Both the position numbers and the translations under genes were made by a program. From positions 124,001 through 188,000 of the forward strand of contig NZ_SNQG01000003.1 in assembly GCF_004378255.1 (NCBI RefSeq): a DNA stretch of 64,000 nt, given 5' to 3'. Numbering within the stretch: position 1 is the stretch's first letter; each line of letters starts with the position of its first letter. This stretch comes from Mucilaginibacter phyllosphaerae. GTDB taxonomy: Bacteria; Bacteroidota; Bacteroidia; Sphingobacteriales; Sphingobacteriaceae. This document shows, in pieces, positions 51,569 through 61,383 of the stretch. The notes beneath the pieces were generated by a model. The model saw only the letters and a program-made list of their open reading frames with translations. It was not told the origin of the DNA and searched no databases.

Positions 51569-51594
51569 CGTCATTGCTTCGTACCGCAATGACG
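51569..51594. repeat. Short palindrome cgtcattgc / gcaatgacg
   Basis: Perfect 9-bp stem with an 8-nt loop, just after the DUF3078 gene. The same cgtcattgcg motif occurs in the nadA terminator, so it may be a dispersed palindrome family. Confidence 0.6.
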
Positions 51595-51611
51595 TGATAA
51601 TAGAATCAATA

Positions 51612-51641
51612 AAAAATCCCGGCATCTCTGTCGGGTTTTTT
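51612..51641. terminator. Terminator between the DUF3078 gene and ffh
   Basis: aaaaatcccg ... cgggttttttt stem-loop (one bulged base), between convergent genes; likely bidirectional. Confidence 0.75.
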
Positions 51642-51663
51642 CATTGTTTTGAGCAACGCGAAT

Positions 51664-52992
51664 TTACATTTTTGGCATCCGGCGCATCATGTTAGCCATA
51701 GCTGCCGGGTTGCTCATTTGTTTCATTACCTTACGCATGTCTTCAAACTGCTTCATCAGGCGGTTAACCTCTTGCAGATCGGTACCAGAGCCTTTGGCTA
51801 TACGGTTACGGCGGCTTGGGTTGATCAGGTCGGGGTTTTCTTTCTCCTTCGGTGTCATAGATTGGATAATGGCTTCGATGCCTTTAAAGGCATCATCGCT
51901 TACTTCTACGTCCTTCATCATTTTGCCAACACCCGGTATCATCCCCATCAGATCTTTCATGTTACCCATTTTTTTGATCTGCTGTATCTGGCTGTAAAAA
52001 TCGTTAAAGTCGAATTTATTTTTACGGATCTTTTTTTGAAGTTCGGCAGCCTCTTTTTCATCAAACTGTTGCTGCGCGCGCTCAACCAACGATACTACGT
52101 CACCCATTCCCAGGATACGGGATGCCATACGGTCCGGGTGGAAAACGTCAAGCGCTTCCATTTTTTCGCCGGTACCAATAAACTTGATCGGCTTGTTAAC
52201 AACCGATTTAATGGATAGCGCTGCACCACCGCGGGTATCGCCATCCAGTTTGGTTAATACAACACCGGTAAAGTCAAGGCGATCATTAAATACCTTAGCG
52301 GTATTCACGGCATCCTGCCCGGTCATGGCGTCAACCACAAACAAAATCTCGTGTGGGTTAACGGCAGCTTTAACCTGCTCAATCTCCACCATCATGGCTT
52401 CATCAATAGATAAACGGCCGGCGGTATCAATAATTACCACATTGTTGCCATTCTGTTTAGCCTGTGCAATGCCTTCGCGGGCAATAGCAATCGGGTCTTT
52501 AGATTCCGGGTTGGCGTAAACTGGTATGCCCACCTGCTCGCCTAAAACCTGTAATTGGGTAATGGCCGCCGGGCGATAAATATCATCGGCTACCAATAAC
52601 GGTTTTTTGCCTTTTTGGGTTTTTAGGTAATTGGCCAGTTTACCGGTAAAGGTTGTTTTACCTGCACCGTTCAAACCCGCTATCAGGATAATGGTTGGCG
52701 ATGGCTTAAGGTCCAGCTCGGCGGTGGTGCCGCCCATCAGTGCGGTAAGCTCGTCGTTCATCAACTTGGTTAAAAGCTGGCCCGGCGAAATGGAGGTTAA
52801 TACGTTTTCGCCTAATGCCTTTGTCCTTACATCATCTGTAAAGGTTTTGGCTGTTTTATAGTTAACGTCGGCATCCAAAAGAGCTTTGCGTATCTCTTTC
52901 ATGGTTTCGGCCACGTTTATCTCCGTAATTGATCCCTGACCCTTCAGTACTTTAAACGCCCTGTCGAGTTTATCCGATAAATTTTCAAACAT
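51664..52992 (-). CDS. ffh: Signal recognition particle GTPase Ffh
   Basis: 442 residues. N-domain helices 1-85, then the G-domain with GLNGAGKTTFTGKLA (G1), DTAGRLSIDE (G3) and LTKLDGDTRGGAALS (G4-G5 region). The C-terminal methionine-rich M-domain (about 330-442) ends in MANMMRRMPKM. It binds 4.5S RNA and signal sequences at the ribosome and delivers them to FtsY. No 4.5S RNA gene was recognised in the window. Promoter candidate at 53019-53026. Confidence 0.97.
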   Translation of the reverse strand: MFENLSDKLDRAFKVLKGQGSITEINVAETMKEIRKALLDADVNYKTAKTFTDDVRTKALGENVLTSISPGQLLTKLMNDELTALMGGTTAELDLKPSPTIILIAGLNGAGKTTFTGKLANYLKTQKGKKPLLVADDIYRPAAITQLQVLGEQVGIPVYANPESKDPIAIAREGIAQAKQNGNNVVIIDTAGRLSIDEAMMVEIEQVKAAVNPHEILFVVDAMTGQDAVNTAKVFNDRLDFTGVVLTKLDGDTRGGAALSIKSVVNKPIKFIGTGEKMEALDVFHPDRMASRILGMGDVVSLVERAQQQFDEKEAAELQKKIRKNKFDFNDFYSQIQQIKKMGNMKDLMGMIPGVGKMMKDVEVSDDAFKGIEAIIQSMTPKEKENPDLINPSRRNRIAKGSGTDLQEVNRLMKQFEDMRKVMKQMSNPAAMANMMRRMPKM

Positions 52993-53018
52993 TATTTAAT
53001 TCCTAATTTTTGAGGATA

Positions 53019-53026
53019 CAAAGTTA
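53019..53026 (-). promoter_or_regulatory. -7 promoter element of ffh
   Basis: On the minus strand TAACTTTG matches TAnnTTTG, 27 bp before the ffh start codon. No good -33 was found. Confidence 0.4.
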
Positions 53027-53158
53027 AGATTTTGAAGCAATTCGCCTTAATAATCATTACACAATTCGGTATTTAACATTTAGCCGTTAATAATTAACAA
53101 AAAAACTTGTAACGTTTTTACGCCTGGCGCATCTTATGAAAACTATTAACCAGCCTGA

Positions 53159-55615
53159 ATGAGAGTTTTTTTACTTGCCATATTGTTGTTTGCTATAACA
53201 TTAAATGCCTTTTCGCAAAAAGACAAGAAAACACTGGTTGCTGTAAAAACGCAGGCAGCCCCCAAAATTGATGGCGAACTTGATGACGCTGCCTGGCTGA
53301 ATGTACCCGTCGCAACGGATTTTGTGCAGTTGCGCCCCAATGCCGGTACGCATGAAACCACCGCAGAACGCACGGAAGTAAAAATAATTTATGATAACGA
53401 AGCCATTTACATTGGCGCCCGGATGTATGAAAAAGACCCGGCCAAAATTGCCCGCGAATTTGCCACGCGCGATCAGGTGGGCAACGCAGATTTTATTGGG
53501 GTGATATTTGACACCTACAAAGACGGAATAAACGCATCCGGCTTTTTTGTAACCGCTACCAACGGGCAGTTTGATGCTAAATATGCGCTGCCAAATGCCG
53601 AAGGTAACTCCGAAGACCCTACCTGGAATGCTGTATGGATAAGCAAGGTAAAAATTGACAGCCAGGGTTGGACAGCCGAAATAAAAGTGCCCTACTCTGC
53701 CCTGCGCTTTGCTAAAAAGGATATCCAAACCTGGGGGATGAACATCATCCGCAAACGGCAGAACACCCAGCAGCAGCTTTTTTGGAACGAGCTTGACCCA
53801 AAGCAAAATGGTTTTATAAACCAGGAAGGCATCCTCACAGGGATAGAGAAAATAGCGCCACCCGTTCGCCTGGCCTTTTTTCCTTATTTTTCTACCTATG
53901 TAAACCATTACCCATACAACACAGCGGGCGTTCCAAATACTAAAGCATCTGTTAACGGCGGTATGGATGTTAAGTACGGCATAAACGAAAGCTTTACACT
54001 TGACCTTACCCTAATACCCGATTTTGGCCAGGTGCAATCAGATAATAAAATACTAAATCTTACACCATTTGAGGTAAAATATAACGAGAACCGGCCCTTT
54101 TTTACCGAAGGTACCGAGCTGTTTAATAAAGGTAACTTGTTTTACACGCGCCGGGTTGGCGGGCAGCCCATTAATTATAATGATGCCTACAACAACCTAC
54201 AACCCGGCGAAACGGTTGTGAGCAACCCTACCGAAACTAAACTTATTAATGCGTTTAAGCTATCGGGCCGTACGTCAAAAGGGTTGGGTATCGGGCTTTT
54301 TAATGGGGTTACCAATACGGCCTATGCAACTATAGAAGATTCGGTAGGTAAACAGCGTCAGGTAGAAACCAGCCCGCTGACCAACTATAATATTTTGGTG
54401 CTGGATCAAAACCTCAAGTATAACTCGTCGGTGACGCTCATTAACACCAATGTTAACCGTTTTGGTAAAGATTACTCTGCCGATGTAGGGGGCTTTGTTT
54501 TTAACCTTAATAACAAAAAGAATTCGTATAATTTATCTGGCTATGGGTTAATGAGCAATAAGTTTTATAAGGCGGAGCAAACGGTTACCGGCTATAATTA
54601 CAACCTTACTTTTGGTAAAACGCTGGGTAATTTTACCTGGAGCGTATCGCAAGACCGGGTAGATAAAAAGTACGACCCTAACGACCTGGGCATTTTGTTT
54701 AATAACAACTACCTGGATCATAACATTAACCTGTCGCTGGCTAATTATAAGCCCAGGCACCTTTTTACCAAGTGGAGCCTATGGACAAACACCTACTCAT
54801 CTTACCGGGTATCGCCATACAGCTATCAGTATTTTAACCAAAACTTTGGCGCCGAGGCTAACTTTAAAAACTTTTGGTACGCCAACTTTAACGGGCACAT
54901 CCGCCTAAGCGGGAACGATTTTTATGAGCCGCGCGTACCCGGCCGTGTATTTAAAACGCCCGAAACCTTTATATTTAACTTAAACCTGCAAACTAACGAA
55001 GCCAAGCCATTTTCTGTAGGAGTATTTTATTCAAATAAATGGCTTAACCGCTATGATGGCAAAGGCACCGATGTAGAATTGTTTTACAATTACAGGGTAA
55101 GCAACAAGTTTTCTGTAGGGGGCGATTTTATGGTTAGTCCGCGAATAAACTACACCGGTTTTGCTACAATCGCTAATGATAATACCACACCAATATTTGC
55201 CTTGCGTAACGAACAGACGGTACAAAACATTTTTAATGTAAAATACACATTCACCAACATCATGGGCCTAACTTTTAGGTTAAGGCATTACTGGAGCAAG
55301 GTAAACAACAAACAGTTTTTTGACCTGGCCCCAAACGGTGCATTGGCTAATTTGGTAACTGCAGATTTTGACCATAATGTTGACCGCAACTTTAACACCT
55401 GGAATATTGATATGATCTATGTTTGGCAATTCTCGCCGGGCAGCGAGATCAGCCTTGCCTGGAAGCAATCTGCACAGAGCTACACTAACGAAGGCAACCA
55501 GAACTATTATCATAACTTTAAGGATACCTACAACCTGCCGCAAAACAACAACCTATCTGTTAAGGTACTTTATTACGTAGATTTTCAAAGTTTAAGAAAG
55601 CATCATAAAGGGTAA
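53159..55615 (+). CDS. DUF5916 outer-membrane protein with CBM9-like start
   Basis: 818 residues. A signal peptide (ends NAFSQ) is followed by a CBM9-like sugar-binding domain (about 25-210; APKIDGELDDAAWLNVPVATDFVQLRPNAG split by loops, then AIYIGARMYEKDP and GWTAEIKVPYSALRF). A long C-terminal region (about 230-818) has barrel-like alternating strands and ends in VLYYVDF-type sequence. This fits DUF5916 proteins, probably outer-membrane proteins that handle glycans. Single gene. Confidence 0.88.
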   Translation: MRVFLLAILLFAITLNAFSQKDKKTLVAVKTQAAPKIDGELDDAAWLNVPVATDFVQLRPNAGTHETTAERTEVKIIYDNEAIYIGARMYEKDPAKIAREFATRDQVGNADFIGVIFDTYKDGINASGFFVTATNGQFDAKYALPNAEGNSEDPTWNAVWISKVKIDSQGWTAEIKVPYSALRFAKKDIQTWGMNIIRKRQNTQQQLFWNELDPKQNGFINQEGILTGIEKIAPPVRLAFFPYFSTYVNHYPYNTAGVPNTKASVNGGMDVKYGINESFTLDLTLIPDFGQVQSDNKILNLTPFEVKYNENRPFFTEGTELFNKGNLFYTRRVGGQPINYNDAYNNLQPGETVVSNPTETKLINAFKLSGRTSKGLGIGLFNGVTNTAYATIEDSVGKQRQVETSPLTNYNILVLDQNLKYNSSVTLINTNVNRFGKDYSADVGGFVFNLNNKKNSYNLSGYGLMSNKFYKAEQTVTGYNYNLTFGKTLGNFTWSVSQDRVDKKYDPNDLGILFNNNYLDHNINLSLANYKPRHLFTKWSLWTNTYSSYRVSPYSYQYFNQNFGAEANFKNFWYANFNGHIRLSGNDFYEPRVPGRVFKTPETFIFNLNLQTNEAKPFSVGVFYSNKWLNRYDGKGTDVELFYNYRVSNKFSVGGDFMVSPRINYTGFATIANDNTTPIFALRNEQTVQNIFNVKYTFTNIMGLTFRLRHYWSKVNNKQFFDLAPNGALANLVTADFDHNVDRNFNTWNIDMIYVWQFSPGSEISLAWKQSAQSYTNEGNQNYYHNFKDTYNLPQNNNLSVKVLYYVDFQSLRKHHKG

Positions 55616-55670
55616 TACTTACTTTAACCCAAGGGGTATAATATAAAAAACAAGCAATATATTTACCGGT

Positions 55671-56411
55671 ATGAAAGTATGCTTAACCTTTGTCCTGACC
55701 TGTTTTTGTGCCGGATTGCTCGCTCAAACCAAAACAATAAAAAGCATTAACCCCGAACTTAATATAAAAGAAACGTACACGGTTTTAAAGGCTAACCCCG
55801 AAATAAAGGATGGAGGCTACAAGGCCACAAATGCCTACAATAATTCTGTAATTTGCGATGGCTTTTATAAAAACAACTTAAGGGATAGTTTATGGATTTT
55901 TTATGGTTATCAGGGCAAAATATCTGCTGAGGGTTCTTTTAAAGAAGGCAAGCGTGTGGGTATCTGGAAAATGTATGGCTTTGATAAGGAGATGAAGGCA
56001 GAGTATGATTTTACAAGCGGCAGGCTTATTTATCTTAAACAAAACGATAAGGAAAAGGATGCGCTTTATGACGTTATTACGAACGAAGGTATTACGAAAC
56101 AAAAATTAGAGCACCCGCCTATATTTTTGGGAGGCGAAGGAGCGATAATAAAGAGCTATGTACAGAATATTAAATACCCCGCCATAGCACGCGAAAACAA
56201 TGTAAAAGGCAAGGTAATAATAGGTATAACCATTAACCAGGATGGTATAGTTACCGGTTATCGCGTTAAACAATTTGTTGGTTCCGGGTGTGATGAAGAG
56301 GCTTTACGTGCCGTTAAATTAATCTATGGTGATTGGTTGCCGGGTATATTAAATGGTGTGCCGGTTAAGGTAGAATACGATATGCCGGTTAACTTCACTT
56401 TAGCGAATTAA
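55671..56411 (+). CDS. TonB C-terminal-domain protein with MORN-like repeats
   Basis: 246 residues. Signal peptide (ends LLAQT), then two or three MORN/YwqK-like repeats (GFYKNNLRDSLWIFYGYQG, GSFKEGKRVGIWKMYG) and a C-terminal TonB domain (about 160-246; YPAIARENNVKGKVIIGITINQDG and GCDEEALRAVKLI). It lacks the usual N-terminal membrane anchor and proline-rich region, so it is not a classical energy transducer and may act entirely in the envelope. Confidence 0.88.
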   Translation: MKVCLTFVLTCFCAGLLAQTKTIKSINPELNIKETYTVLKANPEIKDGGYKATNAYNNSVICDGFYKNNLRDSLWIFYGYQGKISAEGSFKEGKRVGIWKMYGFDKEMKAEYDFTSGRLIYLKQNDKEKDALYDVITNEGITKQKLEHPPIFLGGEGAIIKSYVQNIKYPAIARENNVKGKVIIGITINQDGIVTGYRVKQFVGSGCDEEALRAVKLIYGDWLPGILNGVPVKVEYDMPVNFTLAN

Positions 56412-56472
56412 TTATCAGCATTACATTGCTTGCGGGTTAAACCATAAACATAATTTTATAATATTATACCTT

Positions 56473-58080
56473 ATGCGTAAAAAATTATACTTATTATTAT
56501 TTGCACCATTAATTTGCTTATATGCCAGGGGGCAGGCACCGGGTGCTAATGTTGATGTACAGCATTATCGTTTTGCCATCACTTTAAACGATGCAGATGA
56601 TACGATAAAGGGGCAGGCTACTATTAGAGCCAGGTTTTTAAAAGCATCTACCAAACTAACGCTCGATCTGTATAAAAAGAACACCGCCGGTAAGGGTATG
56701 CTGGTATCTGTGCTGAAGGATAACGGAGTTTCTGTAAAGTTTATGCAGGATAGCGATAGGCTGATCATTAATACCAAAGCTGCTGCAGGGTCTGTACATC
56801 ATTATACAATAATTTACCGGGGGATACCAACAGATGGTTTGATTATTTCAACCAACCAGTACAATCACCGTACCTTTTTTGGCGATAACTGGGCAATAAG
56901 GGCGCATTACTGGTTGCCTTGTGTAGACAACCCTGCTGATAAAGCTTCTGTTGAATTCCTGGTAACGGCCCCGGCAAAATATACCGTAGTGGGTAATGGC
57001 TTAAAGGTGCTTGAAAAGCCCCTGCCGGGTAATAAAAAGCTTACCCAGTGGAGCGAGGCCGCTAAACTGCCAACCAAGGTTATGGTTATTGGCGTTGCCG
57101 ATTTTACGGTGGCCAACCCCGGTAACCCGGATGGTACGCCGGTGTATAGTTATGTTTTCCCTGAGGATAAGGAGAATGGCCTTAAAAATTATGCGGTTGC
57201 TACTAAAATTTTGCCTTGGTTTGTAAAGCATATAGGCGCTTTTCCGTATAAAAAGTTGGCTAATGTGCAGTCTAAAACCATGTTTGGTGGTATGGAAAAT
57301 GCCGGGGCTATATTCTATTATGAAAGATCGGTAAATGACAGTAAAGGCATTGAACCATTAATGGCTCATGAAATTGCGCACCAGTGGTTTGGCGACGCTA
57401 TCAGCGAAAAAAGCTGGTGGCATGTTTGGTTAAGCGAAGGGTTTGCCACTTATATGACTAATTTATACATGGAAGGTACCTATGGCCCCGATACTTTAAA
57501 AACCCGCCTTGCTATTGATAGGGATGCAATATTTAATTTCGAAAAAAGATATAAAACCCCGGTGGTAGATTCGGCGTATAAAGGGCCAATGCTAAACATA
57601 CTCAACACCAATGCATATCAAAAAGGCGGATGGGTGCTGCATATGCTTCGCCGTAAAATCGGGGATGCCGCTTTTTGGAAAGGGATAGCCGCATATTATA
57701 AACAATATAACGGCAGCAATGCCAACACAGATGACTTTTGCTTGGTAATGGAAAAAGCCTGCGGGCAAGATCTTAAACCGTTTTTTAAGCAATGGCTGCG
57801 TACTGCCGGCCATCCTGATCTAAAAATAACCTGGGAGTATCAGCAAAAAAGCAATACGGTTGTAATGCACATTAAACAAATGCAGGAAAACCCCTACCAA
57901 TTTGCGCTGGAATATCAGATAGATGGCAAGCAGGCCTTTGTAAATATAAAAGAGGTATCTACCAGCATCACTATACCAGTTAACTCGGCCTACCCCGAAA
58001 TTAAGATAGACCCCAATGTAAACCTGCTGGCAATATTTAACATCAATAATAAACCTTCTGACCAAAAAACGGTCGAATAA
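56473..58080 (+). CDS. M1-family aminopeptidase, exported
   Basis: 535 residues with a signal peptide (about 1-20, ending ARGQ). N-terminal beta domain, then the catalytic domain with the GGMENAGAIFYYE exopeptidase loop and the zinc motif HEIAHQWFGDAISEKSWWHVWLSE, where H-E-x2-H-x18-E is exact. The C-terminal helical domain of long M1 enzymes is missing; the protein ends with a short beta domain, as in many Bacteroidota members. It would remove N-terminal residues from peptides in the periplasm. Confidence 0.94.
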   Translation: MRKKLYLLLFAPLICLYARGQAPGANVDVQHYRFAITLNDADDTIKGQATIRARFLKASTKLTLDLYKKNTAGKGMLVSVLKDNGVSVKFMQDSDRLIINTKAAAGSVHHYTIIYRGIPTDGLIISTNQYNHRTFFGDNWAIRAHYWLPCVDNPADKASVEFLVTAPAKYTVVGNGLKVLEKPLPGNKKLTQWSEAAKLPTKVMVIGVADFTVANPGNPDGTPVYSYVFPEDKENGLKNYAVATKILPWFVKHIGAFPYKKLANVQSKTMFGGMENAGAIFYYERSVNDSKGIEPLMAHEIAHQWFGDAISEKSWWHVWLSEGFATYMTNLYMEGTYGPDTLKTRLAIDRDAIFNFEKRYKTPVVDSAYKGPMLNILNTNAYQKGGWVLHMLRRKIGDAAFWKGIAAYYKQYNGSNANTDDFCLVMEKACGQDLKPFFKQWLRTAGHPDLKITWEYQQKSNTVVMHIKQMQENPYQFALEYQIDGKQAFVNIKEVSTSITIPVNSAYPEIKIDPNVNLLAIFNINNKPSDQKTVE

Positions 58081-58133
58081 CAGGCAGGCATAATAGTTTA
58101 ATCGTTACAAAAAAGCCTATTGGCCTAATAAAA

Positions 58134-58158
58134 TTTTGTAAAATAAATTTTTACAAAA
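58134..58158. promoter_or_regulatory. AT-rich palindrome upstream of 58237
   Basis: Perfect 9-bp inverted repeat ttttgtaaa / tttacaaaa around ataaatt, 78 bp before the ATG at 58237. Possible operator or terminator stem after the peptidase gene. Confidence 0.35.
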
Positions 58159-58236
58159 CAATATACTTTATTTAAATGTTTTTCGTATAATTGATTCATA
58201 AAATTAACCGCATTAGTTCACTTAATTATTAACATC

Positions 58237-58614
58237 ATGACAAAAGCCTATCAAGCCATTTATGTAATGTTTTACAGGTGGAGTTTCAAGCATTTTGGGC
58301 AGGGCACATTGCCCCAGTTTAAATCGTTGTTTAATGTTAGCTTTTTGCTGGTTGTAGTGCTAACAAACGCTATGCTGATTACAAAACTAATGGTTAATGC
58401 ACAATGGCTAACCATAAACACATCAACCTATGTTGCTATACTGTTTGGCGCGGTTGGATTTTTACTGATCAACCATTTTATACTGCTAAATAACAGGATG
58501 TTTAAACAATTGAACACGCGCCTGGCTACCATTAGCGTACATAATAAAAATATATTTTCGGTAGTATTGCTGGTGAATGTGGTGTTTGCCTGCGGCTTAT
58601 GCTTTATCAGATAG
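58237..58614 (+). CDS. Small membrane protein of unknown function
   Basis: 125 residues with three hydrophobic helices (about 31-52, 65-85 and 105-124) and basic loops (NNRMFKQLNTR). No motif of a known family was recognised. It lies alone between the M1 peptidase gene and a terminator at 58633. The short length and lack of polar residues in the helices argue against a transporter on its own. Confidence 0.6.
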   Translation: MTKAYQAIYVMFYRWSFKHFGQGTLPQFKSLFNVSFLLVVVLTNAMLITKLMVNAQWLTINTSTYVAILFGAVGFLLINHFILLNNRMFKQLNTRLATISVHNKNIFSVVLLVNVVFACGLCFIR

Positions 58615-58632
58615 ATATTTTATATGCTATAT

Positions 58633-58666
58633 AAAAACCCGTATCATACCCGATGCGGGTTTTTTT
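58633..58666. terminator. Terminator
   Basis: aaaaacccgtatc / gatgcgggttttttt stem (one G-T pair), after the small membrane protein gene. Confidence 0.85.
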
Positions 58667-58826
58667 GTGGCTTGTTATATGGCATGTATGCGATCAATTG
58701 GCAATGTTTTAACTATTAGAATTTTTGCCCTGATTTATTGATATATATATTAATTAATAATATTAACTTTAGGTAACAAGCCAAAAGCCAATAAACCACT
58801 TACTTACCAATTAAAACCAATTATTT

Positions 58827-59204
58827 ATGAAAAAGAATTTAATTTATTCGCTTATTGCCGGTATATTATTAACCGGTTTATTATCATTTACAATAATTAA
58901 GGTAAATAAAAAGGCAACCCCGCTGCCGGCAAAAAAAACAGGGAACGTAAAAGCCAAAAAGTTTGCCTGCTCCTGTGTTATAACAGGGATAAGTAATTCC
59001 GGCACTACTTTTACCTGGACAACAAATAGTCAGCCTGTCGATCATTTTAACTATGGTGGTTATTACCAGGCTGGGGGTACATTTTCTGGAAGTACTTATT
59101 CTCCACCGGTATCTATATCTTACAAAAGCGGTGGCGGCAGGTTTAGCGTAACGCCTATTTGTGCCGATGGCTCGTCCGGCACTTCTATGAACATATTATT
59201 TTAA
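58827..59204 (+). CDS. Small exported protein, unknown
   Basis: 125 residues. The N-terminal hydrophobic segment (about 6-25) is followed by a lysine-rich stretch, so it is membrane-anchored or secreted. The rest is Ser/Gly/Thr-rich with paired cysteines (FACSCVITG) and one more near the end (VTPICADGS), suggesting a small disulfide-bonded beta domain exposed outside the cytoplasm. No family recognised. It has its own AT-rich upstream region and a terminator, so it is an independent gene. Confidence 0.6.
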   Translation: MKKNLIYSLIAGILLTGLLSFTIIKVNKKATPLPAKKTGNVKAKKFACSCVITGISNSGTTFTWTTNSQPVDHFNYGGYYQAGGTFSGSTYSPPVSISYKSGGGRFSVTPICADGSSGTSMNILF

Positions 59205-59225
59205 TTTTAAAATTTTGGCCTGTTG

Positions 59226-59262
59226 TATCCCCCTGTCAACACACTTTGGCAGGGGGATATTT
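59226..59262 (+). terminator. Terminator after the small exported gene
   Basis: Perfect 10-bp stem tatccccctg / cagggggata with further inner pairs, followed by tttct. Confidence 0.75.
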
Positions 59263-59327
59263 CTACTGACATATTCTGTTATCCCCTCAAATAAATTCTA
59301 TATCTTTCGCCAACAAATTCCTATCAC

Positions 59328-60869
59328 GTGTTAGTTAAGACCTTTGGAAGTGCGGTTTATGGTATTCAGGCTATTACCATAACAGTTGAAGTGAATATCA
59401 GCGGGGGCAAACTGGCCTATTTTATTGTTGGCCTGCCAGATAATGCGGTAAGGGAATCCATGCAACGGGTAGAAACCGCATTGCAAACAAACGGCTACCG
59501 TATGCCGCGGCAGCGTATTGTGGTTAACATGGCCCCGGCAGATATCCGCAAGGAAGGGTCTGCCTATGACCTTACAATTGCCGTTGGGATACTTTCCGCT
59601 TCGGGGCAGATCCAATCAGAAGAGTTAGAGAAATACCTGATCATGGGCGAACTGTCTTTAGATGGTGGTTTGCAGCCCATAAAGGGGGCCTTGCCTATTG
59701 CCATACAAGCCCGTAAAGAAGGCTACAAAGGGTTTATTCTGCCAAAGCAAAATGCCCGCGAAGCCGCCATTGTAGATAACCTGGAAGTTTACGGCGTAGA
59801 GAATATCAAACAGGTAGTAGATTTTTTTAACGGCGATGTTGCTTTACAGCCCGAAGTGGTAAATACCAGGGATGAATTTTTTAACAGCCTAACCGCTTAT
59901 GACAGCGATTTTAGCGATGTGCGAGGCCAGGAAAACATCAAACGCGCATTAGAAATAGCTGCGGCTGGCGGCCACAATGTAATATTGATTGGCCCGCCCG
60001 GGGCAGGTAAAACCATGCTAGCGCGCAGGCTGCCGTCTATACTGCCGCCATTAAGCCTGTATGAATCATTAGAGACCACCAAGATCCATTCTGTAGCAGG
60101 TAAGCTGTCTACTGCTGATGCACTGGTAACCACAAGGCCGTTCCGGTCGCCCCACCATACCATTAGCGATGTGGCTTTAGTTGGCGGTGGCAGCAACCCG
60201 CAGCCCGGCGAAATTTCGCTGGCGCATAACGGTGTGTTGTTTTTAGACGAACTGCCCGAGTTTAAGCGCAGCGCCCTTGAAGTAATGCGCCAGCCGTTAG
60301 AAGAAAGGCGCGTAACCATATCGCGGGCCAAGTTTACGGTTGATTATCCCAGCAGCTTTATGCTGATAGCCAGCATGAACCCCTGTCCCTGCGGGTACTA
60401 CAATCATCCCGAGAAAGAATGTATCTGCCCGCCGGGGACGGTTCAAAAATACTTAAGCAAAATTTCCGGCCCGCTGTTAGACCGGATCGACCTGCATGTA
60501 GAGGTTACACCGGTAAATTTTAGTGAATTATCGTCAGACAGGTTAGCAGAGAAGAGCGACCCGATTCGCGAACGGGTAATTAAAGCCCGAGAGATACAAA
60601 TGGAACGCTTTGGTAACAAGCCCGACCTGCATGCCAATGCACAAATGAGCCCGCAAATGGTGCGCGACGTTTGTAAGATAAATACCGCAGGGCAAACCCT
60701 GTTAAAAAAAGCGATGGAAAAGCTGGGGCTATCTGCACGGGCTTATGACAGGATACTGAAAGTGGCCCGCACAATTGCCGACCTTGCCGGGACAGAAGAA
60801 ATTTTGTTAGAGCATCTGGCAGAAGCTATCCATTTTAGAAGCCTGGACAGAGAGGGTTGGGCGGGTTAA
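59328..60869 (+). CDS. YifB-family Mg-chelatase-like AAA+ ATPase
   Basis: 513 residues, GTG start ([14 protein letters not shown]). An N-terminal ChlI-like fold (about 1-180; [19 protein letters not shown]) is followed by the AAA+ core with Walker [22 protein letters not shown], sensor region [26 protein letters not shown] and the cysteine cluster [19 protein letters not shown]. The C-terminal domain contains [18 protein letters not shown]. This is the ComM/YifB group; in naturally competent bacteria ComM acts as a branch-migration helicase. No competence genes are adjacent. Confidence 0.95.
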   Translation: MLVKTFGSAVYGIQAITITVEVNISGGKLAYFIVGLPDNAVRESMQRVETALQTNGYRMPRQRIVVNMAPADIRKEGSAYDLTIAVGILSASGQIQSEELEKYLIMGELSLDGGLQPIKGALPIAIQARKEGYKGFILPKQNAREAAIVDNLEVYGVENIKQVVDFFNGDVALQPEVVNTRDEFFNSLTAYDSDFSDVRGQENIKRALEIAAAGGHNVILIGPPGAGKTMLARRLPSILPPLSLYESLETTKIHSVAGKLSTADALVTTRPFRSPHHTISDVALVGGGSNPQPGEISLAHNGVLFLDELPEFKRSALEVMRQPLEERRVTISRAKFTVDYPSSFMLIASMNPCPCGYYNHPEKECICPPGTVQKYLSKISGPLLDRIDLHVEVTPVNFSELSSDRLAEKSDPIRERVIKAREIQMERFGNKPDLHANAQMSPQMVRDVCKINTAGQTLLKKAMEKLGLSARAYDRILKVARTIADLAGTEEILLEHLAEAIHFRSLDREGWAG

Positions 60870-60944
60870 GCCGCTGCTATATCTCTAATTAAAAAATTTG
60901 CTTTTTTTAAAACTTATTTATAGCTTCACCCCTCTACATTACCC

Positions 60945-61319
60945 ATGAACGATAAAACAAAAAAGATCATCATTTTTGACGATGATGAGGATATTCTATC
61001 TATCTGTAGCTATATATTAGAGGAACAGGGCTGGGAAGTTTTTACTTATACAGACTGTAATGATATTACCGAAAAGGTTGCAGGAATTGTACCTGATGTG
61101 ATATTAATGGACAACTGGATACCGGATGCCGGGGGAATTATTGCAACCCAAACTCTTAAGAAGGATGAGGCTTTAAAAGCGATACCGGTGGTATATTTTT
61201 CTGCCAACAGCGATATACAATTACTGGCCGACCATGCGGGGGCAGAAACCTATCTGGCCAAGCCCTTTGATCTGGATGAGCTTGAAAAGGTTATCAATTC
61301 AGTAATTACACATAACTAA
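60945..61319 (+). CDS. Single-domain response regulator
   Basis: 124 residues, receiver domain only. Acidic residues D12-D14, phospho-acceptor D56 in ILMDNWIPD, a Ser/Thr position in VVYFSANS and K106 in YLAKPFDL. No DNA-binding or enzyme domain and no adjacent kinase, so it must pass the signal by protein contact (like CheY or Spo0F) or act in a phosphorelay with a distant kinase. Confidence 0.92.
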   Translation: MNDKTKKIIIFDDDEDILSICSYILEEQGWEVFTYTDCNDITEKVAGIVPDVILMDNWIPDAGGIIATQTLKKDEALKAIPVVYFSANSDIQLLADHAGAETYLAKPFDLDELEKVINSVITHN

Positions 61320-61329
61320 ATAAAGATAT

Positions 61330-61378
61330 TTTAAACAAAAAACCCATCCGTAAGCAACGGATGGGTTTTTTGTTTAAA
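61330..61378. terminator. Long bidirectional terminator
   Basis: Perfect 22-bp stem with a 5-nt loop (aagca) between the convergent response regulator and receptor genes. Confidence 0.92.
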
Positions 61379-61383
61379 CCGGT

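Noticed and set aside
53019..53158. 4.5S RNA gene next to ffh
   Set aside because: The conserved SRP RNA tip sequence (ggaagcagc-like) was not found.
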